A stretch of 64,000 nt of DNA from Populus alba. Its lineage: Eukaryota; Streptophyta; Magnoliopsida; Malpighiales; Salicaceae. Shown one piece after another: positions 36,379 to 46,934 of this stretch. The translations under genes were made by a program, and so were the position numbers. Where the stretch lies: NCBI RefSeq assembly GCF_005239225.2, contig NC_133287.1, positions 11,947,493-12,011,492 on the forward strand. Reading direction: 5' to 3'. Each line of letters opens with the position of its first letter. The first letter of the stretch is position 1. Under the pieces are notes generated by a model that ran no database searches, had not been told where the DNA came from, and saw nothing but the letters and a program-made list of their open reading frames with translations.

Positions 36379-37092
36379 TGGTTCTTTTCATGCTGGGCTA
36401 CTTGTATTTGGATTGATAATGCAAGTGAAGGAATTGATGCTGTTTACGGTCAGAACAGTAGATGGATTTGAACCCGAATTTGAAGTCATCCAATGCATGT
36501 GAAAACAAGATTTATGTAGGTAAAATTCAAGTTCAGAACGTGATCTTTCTATATTGTCCAACCATGAGTGCATTGGACTTTTGTGTCAAAAGTTATGGCT
36601 GTTTTAAATTTCGTCTGCATATGTTTTAGAAATGTCAACAAAAAACGTGTGTTAGTTAAATTTGTCTACTTGCTTTATTAAAAGTCTAGTTTTTAGGCTT
36701 GACTTCTGTCATGTTGAATTCACCTAACTTTGGAGGGATGTTCCAAAGATAAATATGTATCAGAATATGAAATAAACACTTTTGGCCAAAATTGAAAAAA
36801 CTTAATTCAGAGAATTAAGAGTTGTTCTTCCAAATTCGTTTTTGTGAAGAACCCTACCTGACTTATCACTCTTCAATCACAAAGAGTGTGGCGTCGAAAT
36901 CCTAGACTGATCTTTGTGGCGTCCAGATCGACTTATCAAAGTATCATTCTAGTCTATCCTCCATTTTATTTACTTTCAAATCACTACAATCCAGCCTAAA
37001 TACCAAAAGAAAGACAACACAACCAGACCCATCCTTCATCCATTTTCATTATAATTATTGTTGCCGATTTTCAAATCATTCACGGCACATCA
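36147..37092 (+). repeat. CRM-like 3' LTR, 946 bp
   Basis: Near-identical to the 5' LTR: one T/C difference and one A fewer in an A-run near 36788. The integrase frame runs through its first 230 bases to 36378. The usual purine tract just upstream is not obvious; the bases before it are coding (TTTCAACCCGGGGC). Confidence 0.92.
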
Positions 37093-37097
37093 TCGTC
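37093..37097. other. Right target-site duplication TCGTC
   Basis: Partner of the copy at 30693-30697. CACTA-1 tnp2 sequence resumes at 37098. Confidence 0.92.
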
Positions 37098-37837
37098 AAA
37101 CTGCAATATCATAGCGAGCAGAATAAAGTGTTTTTATTCAAATGCTATTGGTATGACACAACTGATATAGGAATCAAAGTTGTCCGCACTATGGTCTGGT
37201 CGAAATTAACTCAAAAGCTAAACACCATAACATAAACGATGTCTTTGTTTTCGCAAAGCAATGTTAACAAGTTTATTACACATACACCCCTTCATTTAGA
37301 AAGGATCGATCAAGAGTTAATTGGTTGTCCGTTGTAAAAACAAAACCACGAGGTCGTGTCGAGGTTGTTCAAGATGAGAACGAAGACACAAGTGTGTGAG
37401 ATGAAGTCTTTCAAGTTAGTGAGTTGGTTGAACCTTATCGAGTTGCTCCTTCGATTGAATTGGAACAAAATTCAAATTTTCGTGTTTTCGATGATAGTCT
37501 TGTTGATGTTGACGTAGAGGAGTTGAACGTTGTTTTGAGCTCTAGCGAACAAGCAAATGTCGATGAAGAAGATGATATCCATATTGAAGATTGTGATGAA
37601 GATGATGATTATTCAATTGATGATGAAGAAGAAGAAAATTTTGACTAACTATCAAAATGAAGCCCTGTGTAAAACCCTTTTCTTCATGTAATTTACATTA
37701 TGGATGATATATTTTGTGACACGAAATATATATTTATTGTTTTAAGTATTGTTGCTATTGTTTTGTGCGATGGACAGTTTATCATTGAAGTTTTTGCAGG
37801 AAGGTAAATAGGAAATACAAACACAACATTTCTTGCA

Positions 37838-38156
37838 CAAAATGCCACAATCACCGACTTCAATACCGATGGAATCATGTCCGTCGACATCTCACAGAGA
37901 GTTCGAAAGTAATTACAACAAAATGCCACAATCACCAACGTTAATACCGATAGAATCATGTTCGTCGACATCTCATAAAGAGTTCAAAAATAATTACAAC
38001 AAAATGCCACAATCACCGATGTCAATACCGACGGAATCATATCCGTCGGCATCTCACAGAGAGTTCGAAAATAATTACAACAAAATGCCACAATCACCGA
38101 CACCAATACCGACAGACTTATCGACGCCGATACTAATAGAATACTTTCGTCGGTAA
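37838..38156 (+). repeat. 81-bp tandem repeat (four copies) in CACTA-1
   Basis: Copies start at about 37838, 37919, 38000 and 38081 with AAAATGCCACAATCACC. The period of 81 keeps a frame of 27 codons open (KMPQSPTSIPMESCPSTSHR pattern), giving a 107-codon ORF without known relatives. Each copy contains ACCGAT/CGGAATC motifs like the transposon's subterminal motifs, so the array may be protein-binding DNA rather than a gene. It lies between tnp2 and tnpA. Confidence 0.85.
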
Positions 38157-38420
38157 TTTGTTGGTGGTCAAATTTTACCGACACAAATACCGATGGAATG
38201 TGCGAATTCCAAAGGATGTGAATTGAATGCACCTCTGACCGTGTCAGATTATCGACGGAATCACCGACGGACCACGAAAAATATGGAGGGTAATTAAAAA
38301 TTTTGGTGCGAAATTCAAAAATTACTAGCAAATTTTTGACCTATTACCGACGGATTTAAAAAAAAAAATTTAATTGCCGTAGGTGAATCCATCGGTAAAT
38401 CTTCCCTATAAATTCCAGCG
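38157..38420 (+). promoter_or_regulatory. CACTA-1 internal motif block and probable tnpA promoter
   Basis: ACCGACGGA-type motifs in both orientations (38258-38275, 38344-38352 and others) are followed by CCTATAAATTCC at 38405-38416, a TATA-like box, and a CT-rich leader. The layout matches the left terminal block (26377-26800), which suggests each gene has its own motif-rich promoter. 38420-38709 is leader or intron sequence with T-rich tracts. Confidence 0.5.
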
Positions 38421-38709
38421 CCCGCTGCTTCGGTTCATTTTTTCTTCTCCTCCGTTTTTCACCTCAAAATTTTGATTTTTTTCCTCTCAATCCTTCAAGG
38501 CTTTCACCTAGAATCTCTGGCAAGATTTGTTGTGAATCTTCATCACATTAAAAGGTAAGTGTTTTCTTCTATTTTATTTTATTTTATTTTTAGTTATTTT
38601 TATTTTTGTTATGTTTTTTGTTTTGGTGTATTTTTTTGTAATGTAGATAAAGTTTTGAACTCAACACATTATTAAGGTAAGTATATTTCTTTCCTAAAGT
38701 CTATAGTTT

Positions 38710-39600
38710 TTTTTTTTTAATTTATTGAATATTTTTTATTGTTGTAGTGGCATAATTGTTATTAGTTAATTTGTTGAATGTTTGTTGTTAATGTTGAATT
38801 TAACTTAGAATTAGTAATTGAATATGTTATAATAATTAGTAATTTTACTCTATTATTGCATGATTTGTGTTTAACTATTTTCATTGATTTTAATTGTTAG
38901 TCTATAATTGTTTTTTAATTTATTGAATATATTTTGTTGTTGTATTGCCCTAATTATTGATTAATTTGTTGAATTAATATTGTTAATGTTGAATTTACCT
39001 TAGAATTAGTAATTGAATATGTTAGAATAATTAGTAATTTTACTCTATTATTGCATGATTTGTGTTTAATTATTTGCATTGATTTTAATTGTTAGTCTAT
39101 ATTTTTTTTTTAATTTATTGAATATATTTTATTATTGTATTGCCATAATTATTGATTAATTTGTTGAATTAATATTGTTAATTTTGAATTTACCTTAGAA
39201 TTAGTAATTGAATATGTTAGAATAATTAGTAATTTTACTCTATTATTGCATGATTTGTGTTTAATTGTTTCCATTGATTTTAATTGTTAGTCTATAATTC
39301 TTTTTTAATTTATTCAATATATTTTATTGTTGTATTGCCATAATTATTGATTAATTTATTGAATTAATATTGTTAATGTTGAATTTACCTTTGAATTAGT
39401 AATTGAATACATTGAAATAATTATTAATTTTACTCTATTATTGCATGATTTGTGTTTAATTGTTTCCATTTATTTTGAATTTATTGTTTTGTTGTATTGG
39501 CATAATTATTGAATAATATTTTGAATTGTAATTGTTAATGTTGAATTTGCCTTAGGATTAGTAATTGAATATGTTGGAATAATTAGTATAGATTGGGGTC
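38710..39600 (+). repeat. AT-rich tandem repeat, about 196-bp unit, four to five copies
   Basis: Units beginning TTTTTTAATTTATTGAATAT recur at about 38713, 38910, 39105 and 39302, with a decayed fifth from about 39470. Each includes TTACTCTATTATTGCATGAT. It lies upstream of the first tnpA coding exon, probably in an intron or leader. Copies 2 to 4 look most alike. Confidence 0.85.
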
Positions 39601-39729
39601 TATTGGTTGTGGTTATTGTGAATATTTGCAGGTTTGTGGATTTGGGTAGTATATAGTATAGGGGAGGTGCTGTCGAATTTTTTTAACATTTACATTTAAT
39701 TATATAATTGTTTATATAAAATTGGGTAG

Positions 39730-41332
39730 ATGCAGAGAATGAAAACCAGAGCTAGTTGTTCATGTACGGTTGCAGCAAGTTCGTTTAGCAGCGAGGACGA
39801 TATTTCCTTAGGTGCCTCTCAAGAAGAGGCACCTATACCACCTGCACCGTCAACCGATGCTGCCTCTTCCAACACTGGTTCACAGCACAGATACGACGTG
39901 CCTTCGCAACAGAAATAGTTTACGCGCAAGTACGAGGCATAGTGGAAGGACGACCTTTCAATGTAAGTTTGTTAAGGTTTTAGTTTTTTTTTTTTTAAAA
40001 AAAATGAACATAATTTATGAAGTAATCATTATTTCATTAATTTCATTTATTTTCAGGTTCACAAACATTAAGGCCGCCCAAGTAATATCATCGGCGTTTA
40101 AATGGTCGATGGAGATTCCATTGTTTCAATGGAGTCAGATATCAAGGCATCCTGAATGGATGCCTCAAATCAATGCACGGTTTTCCAGATTTGAGGTTAG
40201 TGATAATATATAATTTTTAGCTTATTTCTAATAAACTCTTAATATAATTGTAAATAAATTATTATATTTTTTAAAAAATTAATTTTTTATACACAGGATC
40301 GATTCTGTTGGGACAGTGAACATAACACTGTTGTGAGGAGGGTCTATGAAAATCACGCGGCAACCAGGTAACATCGAAAACAATACAATGTTTTTTTTAG
40401 AAAAAAATTTATGTTTCGAAATATAATTTTTTCTTGCGTGAAGTAGGTTGTGTGATTTTTGGTACGAAGCCCAAAAAAGGGCAAAAAAAACAGCAATGGA
40501 TAGGGGGTTCCAAGGCTGGAACGATATTACGGTTTGGAGGGATTTCAAACCGATATACATCCTGGAAGATATATGGCCGCACTATCCTCAACACGTGATG
40601 TCTAAGCGGTTCGCACTATCCTCAACCGAAATTGGCCAATTCATGGCTCGGTGACAAAGCACATCGGCGACTCCGTTCCGTTTGCTGCACATGCGAAATG
40701 GATGGTAATATTAATTTAAATGAAATATTTTGTTCAATTAATTTGTTAATAAATTTTTTTCATTACAGGCTTTGTGGAGACGCATGTGCGGAGTCAAGAC
40801 CGCCAAAAGGGGGCACAATAGTTCGTTGACAATTGTGCTCAACATTTCGTGGTATGTTTGTTCAACCATTTTATTTTGTAAGTTATTATTATGTTTATTG
40901 AATTGAATATGATGATTACTTTTTTTATTTTCAGGAGACCTATAATAATCGGTTGAAGGAGAGATACGGGGATGATCCAACGACCCATTCGGAATTCGAT
41001 CCGGATTTGTGGATGGAGGTTGGATCGTTAGGTGGACCCAATAAAAATCAGGTTTACAAGCTCTCCAACACTACGACCGACAACTTGCGGTTGACCCGTA
41101 GTGCTTCAATCGTCGGGAGCTCCCCATCAATATCGAGCTCCCAATCTAAGGAGTTCATGGCCTTGCAGCAACATACAGCTCAGCTCACAGAAAAGTACGA
41201 TCACCTATTAGAGGCGTACGCACAACTCAAAGAACAACAAAGAGCGGAGTCTAAACAACAAAGAGCGGCCTACAAACAGCTTCGCGAAATGGTCATAAAC
41301 ATGTCACAAGGTGGAACATGTGCACCTAATAT
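39730..41332 (+). pseudogene. tnpA: CACTA-1 tnpA-like protein (plant transposase, Ptta/En/Spm family), six exons, broken
   Basis: Exons with GT-AG borders: 39730-39962, 40057-40195, 40297-40367, 40447-40704, 40769-40851 and 40935-41332. They read SFSSEDDISLGASQEEAPIP, then FKWSMEIPLFQWSQISRHPE, DFWYEAQKRAKK, then ERYGDDPTTHSEFDPDLW with a Gln-rich coiled-coil-like tail (LEAYAQLKEQQRAESKQQRA). This is the second-gene protein of plant CACTA elements, thought to bind subterminal motifs. Two TAG stops in exon 1 (39916-39918 and about 39942) disable it. The 3' end is lost at the Athila junction. Confidence 0.8.
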
Positions 41333-42372
41333 GTCCTGCAGCCCGAACACTGTTCAGTGTTTGGCCTATAACTGGAGTTCTAGAAGTCCAAATCACTCCA
41401 TTTATTTTTCTTGGAAAGCTGAGTCAATTTCCTACAACTTTCATGTTTTCAAGTGGACCCAGTTTGGATGGTAGCATTTTTGTTTATTCAGACAAGAAGA
41501 TAAGGATTTTCACCAAGTCAAAAGTTAGCCACCCACTCAACAATTAGTCATCAAATCAATAATTCCGAATTTTGGCCTATAAAATGAGGCATTTGCCATG
41601 CATTTGGTTAGCTTGGTTGTTCAGATCAAGTTCATGCTCTTTATTTCTCTTTTTATATTTTTTTTGTAATTTTTAAGTTTTGCTTTCATTAATATCTTGT
41701 TTATGCTTTTCATTTTCTTTCCTTTCCTTAGTTAACTTCTATCTTATTTATGTTCTTGTTTTGTTTATTTATGTTTCTCTTCTTCATTATGTTTAGCTAA
41801 GTTTATTATGTCAAGGTGAAAAGGTTACACTAATGGTGTAAGAATAAGTATAGTGTAAACTCAACATGGACCTTAATGTTTAATATTAACATGTCTTATC
41901 TTTTTATCTTACTAATTCTTAATACCTTGCTTGTTAAATGGTTAATCTAGATTTGTGTTGTATAACACTTGGTACAACAAATGCTTGACACTCTCATAGC
42001 CTAACCGTATGGTATTACCTACACCTGAGCTATGAAAGGAACGTGATTTGTTGTTAACATCAGTTAACCTCATGAATTCCTGATAATATTTTAAAGTTTG
42101 GTGTTATGTAAATAAGATAATTAATATGATCATGTTAAAAATTTATAATGAGCTGTTAATGACAAATCATCCGATTAGAACCTCCTTTGTGTGTGGTTTC
42201 TAGTTGAATAATAAGAGTTTATACTATACTTGTTTGAAATACCATTGGTGGATCCTCTAACCTTGACATTTGTTTTTATCATTGTTTAATCCTTACATTA
42301 ATCTTCCATCTCAAAGTTCTTATTAATTTCTTCATCTTCTTCTTTTAGTACTACTACTACTACTACTACTAC

Positions 42373-42404
<32 letters not shown>

Positions 42405-42459
42405 GTACTACTACTATTATTACTATTACTATTACTATTACTATTACTATTACTATTAC

Positions 42460-42490
<31 letters not shown>

Positions 42491-42774
42491 TACTTTGTGT
42501 TTATATTATATAATATATCTCTTTGATCTTTTCATAAACTCAGTATATAAGCTGGAAACCTGTGACCCGATCTTTTAGATCATTCTCAGGTATAACAACG
42601 TCACGTACTGAGTATTACTACTACTACTACTACTACTACTATTGTTATTGTTGTTGTTGTTGTTGTTGTTGTTGTCTTGTTATTTATAATTTATATAATT
42701 AACCTCTTTGTGGTTCGACACAAGTCTTGCCGGATTATTTATTACTTTAACACTCCAGCACTTGGGAGAAGATG
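41333..42774 (+). repeat. Athila LTR fragment A, truncated at both ends
   Basis: Starts inside the LTR at GTCCTGCAGCCCGAACACTG, directly after CACTA-1 tnpA, and ends at CACTTGGGAGAAGATG, about 25 bases short of a normal LTR end, where LTR fragment B starts. It contains a TATA box (41577) and long ATT/ACT and GTT microsatellites (42345-42490, 42615-42675). Confidence 0.85.
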
Positions 42775-43336
42775 TGATTAGTACTTAAAAGTGCATATTC
42801 ATCATTTTGCACTTAAAGTATCAATAACTCCTTAACTAAAGTATGTTTTATAATAACAAGTCTAATATTATAAAATGCCCTAATATATGGTAAATGTTCA
42901 TCTTAAATGCAGGCCTATCACATAAATCAAAGGATTGATTGATGAATTCAACTACTGAAATTGTTGAAGATAAAGAGAGGGTGAAACTTAGAAAAGAGAT
43001 GTTGGTGCAGTCCAAACTAGAACACAGTTCGGTAATTGGGTCATATCTCGAGTTTTAGATGTCCAAATGACCTCAAATTTTTACACAGATTCAGTATGAC
43101 ATAGGCCTACAACTTTCATGTTTTCATCAAGATCTAAGAAGGCCGTTTGCAAGTCTAAATTATAGCAACAACGTAGAAGTTCGAATTAGTCCTACAGCCC
43201 GAACACTGTTCAGTGTTTGGGCCATATCTGGAGTTTTAGAAGTCCAAATCACCTCTATTTTTTTTCCTGGAAAGCTGAGTCAATTTCCTACAACTAAGTG
43301 GACCTATTTCTGATGCTAGCATTTTCATTTTATTCA
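42775..43336 (+). repeat. Athila LTR fragment B (first about 560 bp)
   Basis: Begins TGATTAGTACTTAAAAGTGC and stops within the LTR at TTTTATTCA, where other copies continue CAGACAAGAAG. It may be the 5' LTR of a mini-element whose 3' end is the following segment. A short internal piece of the LTR near 43297 is also missing. Confidence 0.8.
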
Positions 43337-44174
43337 TGTTTACAAACTCTCGTATTGGTCGCACTTGATTCTGCTCATATGCTCATTTAACAAGTATTTT
43401 TAAATCTTCATTTTCACACACACACACTTTAACATATGATTGTGGGTTGCACATCGAATCATTACATTATTTATGTTCTTTTGTTAAAGGTAAAACTAAG
43501 AGAAAGGGATAGTATATAATTTGCAAAAAAAAACACAATGATAATAAAAAGGTAGATAAGTTTGGTTTCGTAGCCTCCCTAACCTAAGCAATTAAGCCCG
43601 AAGTGGTGTTTTAACACTTAATACCCTAAAGTCAACTAACTTGGGAGCTATTGGCCCAATGCTTGTTACATGGGTTGAGGAGAAAAGCTTAAGGGAATCA
43701 AACATTGCACTATCTATGTATCAGTATCTACAACCCGAGTTGCTAAGCTCGTAGGGGTGTCTCAACACCTAATGCCCTAAGACCAACTGGTCTAAGAGTC
43801 ATTAGCCTAAAACTCGTTACATGGGTTAAAGATGCATTGTGTTTCAAGTTGTATGTGTATATAAATAAATAAAGAAAAAGAAAAAAAATAATCCCAACCT
43901 AAGGAAGTTAGCCTTAAACATTAGAACAAAAATTTGTTTTTCTTCCAAGTAAAGCCCCATAACTATATGTTGATATTTTGAGCACAAAAGAAAGGTTTAG
44001 TAATATCTTGTTTAAGAGGTATTGAGCAGATATATGAATTTAATGAGAGTTTGTTTATCTGGATAGATTAAAGTAAGTTGAATGATGAATGCCTTGCTTT
44101 ATAGAATTTGCAAATTGTTTTTCTATTTTAACGATTTGATTACTAGGGACTAGTAATAAGCTGGTTGGGGGGTG
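43337..44174 (+). other. Athila 3' non-coding region with internal duplication
   Basis: 43920-44174 matches the Athila 3' region at 25107-25362 and ends in a G-rich polypurine-like tract just before the next LTR. 43594-43690 and 43745-43840 are imperfect copies of each other (both include a TAACACTTAATACCCTAA-like run and GTTACATGGGTT). No coding sequence was seen. Confidence 0.7.
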
Positions 44175-45757
44175 CGATTAGTACTTAAAAGTGCATATCT
44201 ATCAAGGTTTTATATCATCATTTTGCACTTAAAGTATCAATAACTCCTTAACTAAAGCATGTTTTATAATAACAAGTTTAATACTATAAAATGCCTTAAT
44301 ATATGGTAAATGTTCATCTTAAATGCAGGCCTATCACATAAATCAAAGGATTGATTGATGAGTTCAAGTATGGAAATTGAAAGGACAAAGAGAGGGCCAA
44401 ACATAGAAAAGAGATGTTGGTGCAGTCCAAACTGGAACACTGTTCGGTAATTGGATCATATCTTGAGTTCTAGATGTCCAAATGACCTCAAATTTTTACA
44501 CAGATTCAATAAGACATAGGCCTACAACTTTCATGTTTTCATCAAGATTTAATAAGGCCGTTTTCAAGTCCAAATTATAGCAACAACAGAGAAGTCTGAA
44601 TCTGTCCTACAGCCCGAACACTGTTCAGTGTTTGGCCCATATCTGGAGTTCTAGAAGTCTAAATGACCTCAAATGTTTACACAAATTTTTTAAGGCAATT
44701 TCCTGCAACTTTCATGTTTTCAAGTGGACCCAGTTCTAATGCTAGCATTTTCGTTTTATTCAGACAAGAAGATAAGGATTTTCACAAAGTCAAGAGTTGG
44801 CCACCCACTCAACAATTAGTCATCAAATCAATAATTCCAAATTTTGGCCTATAAAATGAGGCATTTGCCATGTATTTGGGAGCTTGGTTGTTCAGATCAA
44901 GTTCATGCTCTTTATTTCTCTCTTTATATTTTTTTTGTAATTTTTAAGTTTTGCTTTTATTAATATCTTGTTTATGCTTTTCATTTCATTTCCTTTACTT
45001 AGTTAACTTGTATTTTCTTTATGTTCTTGTTTTGTTTATTTATGTTTCTCTTCTTCATTATGTTTAGCTAAGTTTATTATGTCAAGGTGAAAAGGTTACA
45101 CTAATGGTGTAAGAAGAAGTATGGTGTAAACTCAACATGGACCTTAATGTTTAATATTAACATGTCTTATCTTTTTATCTTACTAATTCTTAATACCTTA
45201 CTTGTTAAATGGTTAATCTAGATTTGTGTTGTATAACACTTGGTACAACAAATGCTTGACACTCTCATAGCCTAACCATATGGTATATTACCTACACCTA
45301 GGCTATGAAAGGAACTTGATTTGTTGTTAACATCATGAATTCCTGACAATATTTAAAAGTTTGGTGTTATGTAAATAAGATAATTAATTTGATCATGTTA
45401 ATAATTTATAATGAGCTATTAATGACAAATCATCCGATTGGAACCTCCTCATTCGTGTGTGGTTTCCAAATTGAGTAATAAGAGTTTATACTATACTTGT
45501 TTGAAATACCATTGGTGGATCCTCTAACCTTGACATTTGTTTTTATCATTGTTTAATCCTTACATTAATCTTTCATCTCAAAGTTCTCATTAATTTCTTC
45601 ATCTTCTTCTTTTATTATTATTATTATTACTACTACTATTACTACTACTACTACTACTACTACTACTATTATTATTATTACTATTATTATTATTATTATT
45701 ATTATTATTTACATTCTGTTTATATTATAAAAATATATCTCTTTGATCTTTTCATAA
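44175..45757 (+). repeat. Athila LTR D, 3' truncated
   Basis: Starts CGATTAGTACTT (first base changed from T), right after the polypurine-like tract, and breaks at GATCTTTTCATAA, missing the last about 180 bases of the LTR. TATA box at 44849; microsatellites at 45612-45710. Confidence 0.85.
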
Positions 45758-46934
45758 TTCATGACGTTAACTGATGTTAACAACAAATCAAGTTCATTTC
45801 ATAGCCCAGGTGTAGGTAATACCATATGGTTGGGCTATGAGAGTGCCAAACATTTGTTGTACCAAGTGTTATACAACATAAAATCTAGATTAACCATTTA
45901 ACAAGCAAGGTATTAAGAATGAGTAAGATAAAAAGGTAAAACATGTTAATATTAAACATTAAGGTCCATGTTGAGTTTACACCATACTTATTCTTACACC
46001 ATTAGTGTAACCTTTTCACCTTGACATAATAAATTTAGCTAAACATAATGAAGAAGAGAAACATAAATAAACAAAACAAGAACATAAAGAAAATACAAGT
46101 TAACTAAGTAAAGAAAATGAAATGAAAAGCATAAACAAGATATTAATAAAAGCAAAACTTAAAAATTACAAAAAAAATATAAAGAGAGAAATAAAGAGCA
46201 TGAACTTGATCTGAACAACCAAGCTAACCAAATGCATGGAAAATGCCTCCTTTTATAGGCCAAAATTCAGAATTATTGATTTCATGACTAATTGTTGAGT
46301 GGGTGGCCAACTTTTGACTTGGTGAAAATCGTTATCTTCTTGTCTGAATAACAAAAAAATGCTACCATCCGAACTTGGTTCACTAAAAAACATGAAAGTT
46401 GTGGGAAATTGACTCAGCTTTCCAGAAAAAAAAAATAGAGGTCATTTGGACTTCTAGAACTCCAGATATGGGCCAAACACTGAACAGTGTTCGGGCTGCA
46501 GGACAGATTCGGACTTCTCCATTGTTGCTATAATTTAGACTTGAAAACGGCCTTCTTAGATCTTGATGAAAACATGAAAGTTGTAGGCCTATGTCTTACT
46601 GAATCTGTGTAAAAATTTGAGGTCATTTGAACATCTAAAACTCGAGATATGACCCAATTACCGAACAGTGTTCCAGTTTGGACTGCACCAAAATCTCTTT
46701 TCTAAGTTTCACCCTCTCTTTATCTTCACAAATTTCAGTAGTTGAATTCATCAATCAATCCTTTGATTTATATGATAAGCCTGCATTTAAGATGAACATT
46801 TACCATATATTATGACATTTTATAGTATTAGACTTGTTATTATAAAACATGCTTTAGTTAAGGAGTTATTGATACTTTAAGTGCAAAATGATGATATAAA
46901 ACCTTGATAAATATGCACTTTTAAGTACTAATCA
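45758..46934 (-). repeat. Athila LTR E, inverted relative to D, 3' truncated
   Basis: Read on the minus strand it begins TGATTAGTACTTAAAAGTGC at 46934 and runs to 45758, covering the first about 1.18 kb of the LTR. With LTR D it makes a long inverted repeat with a loop of about 415 bases. TATA box (minus) at about 46250. Confidence 0.88.

Larger units (their letters stand above)
30698..37092 (+). mobile_element. Young CRM-like Ty3/gypsy chromovirus retrotransposon, complete
   Basis: Two LTRs (30698-31644 and 36147-37092), each with the terminal form TGATG...CATCA, are flanked by a perfect 5-bp duplication TCGTC. By eye the LTRs differ at one substitution (about 31208 versus 36668) and one A in a homopolymer, so the insertion is recent. 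The internal region holds a tRNA-iMet primer site and gag-pro-RT-RNaseH-integrase. The RT and integrase wording and the integrase tail reading into the 3' LTR fit the CRM (centromeric retrotransposon) clade; this assignment is from memory. It sits in the tnp2 gene of CACTA-1. Confidence 0.9.
27483..37648 (+). pseudogene. tnp2: CACTA-1 transposase (tnp2-like), split by a retrotransposon
   Basis: MDDRSWMY at 27483 opens the transposase-associated domain (GIRCPCRKCQNKKYLHPDVVMMHL). It is followed by EEPNANAARFFDLLKDSDEP and the Tnp2 catalytic region with an Asp in NVRFGLCTDGFNPFG. The frame breaks at 28649 after GQAARGG and resumes in pieces. 29157-29630 carries VMHIEKNVFENIFNTVMDVKG-type text (DUF4218). 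29640-29760 is followed by a likely intron (about 29761-29854) and VEASICEAYIVEEISTFISY. 30509-30697 carries a DUF4216-like part. After the CRM-like insertion it continues at 37098 (KVFLFKCYWYDTTDIGIKV) to an acidic tail ending at 37648. Multiple stops make it inactive. It would cut and move CACTA ends. Confidence 0.9.
26377..41332 (+). mobile_element. CACTA-1: En/Spm-type DNA transposon, right end missing
   Basis: The left terminus CACTACCAGAAATTCGC starts at 26377, preceded by TTA, a plausible 3-bp target site; uninterrupted LTR copies read ATCTTACTAATTC there. ACCGACGGA-type subterminal motifs follow. Genes are tnp2 (from 27483) and tnpA (39730-41332), both on the plus strand. A CRM-like retrotransposon splits tnp2 (30698-37092). 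No matching right terminus (ending TAGTG) was found: the tnpA end passes straight into an Athila LTR fragment at about 41332, so the right end has been lost. Confidence 0.88.

Noticed and set aside
37833..38156. 107-codon repeat-protein gene
   Set aside because: The frame is open because the unit is 81 bp; motifs resemble transposon binding sites, so I list it as a repeat, with a finding rather than a gene call.
40279..40594. Minus-strand ORFs in CACTA-1
   Set aside because: Antisense to tnpA exons and introns; the plus-strand exons have matching splice sites and family motifs.
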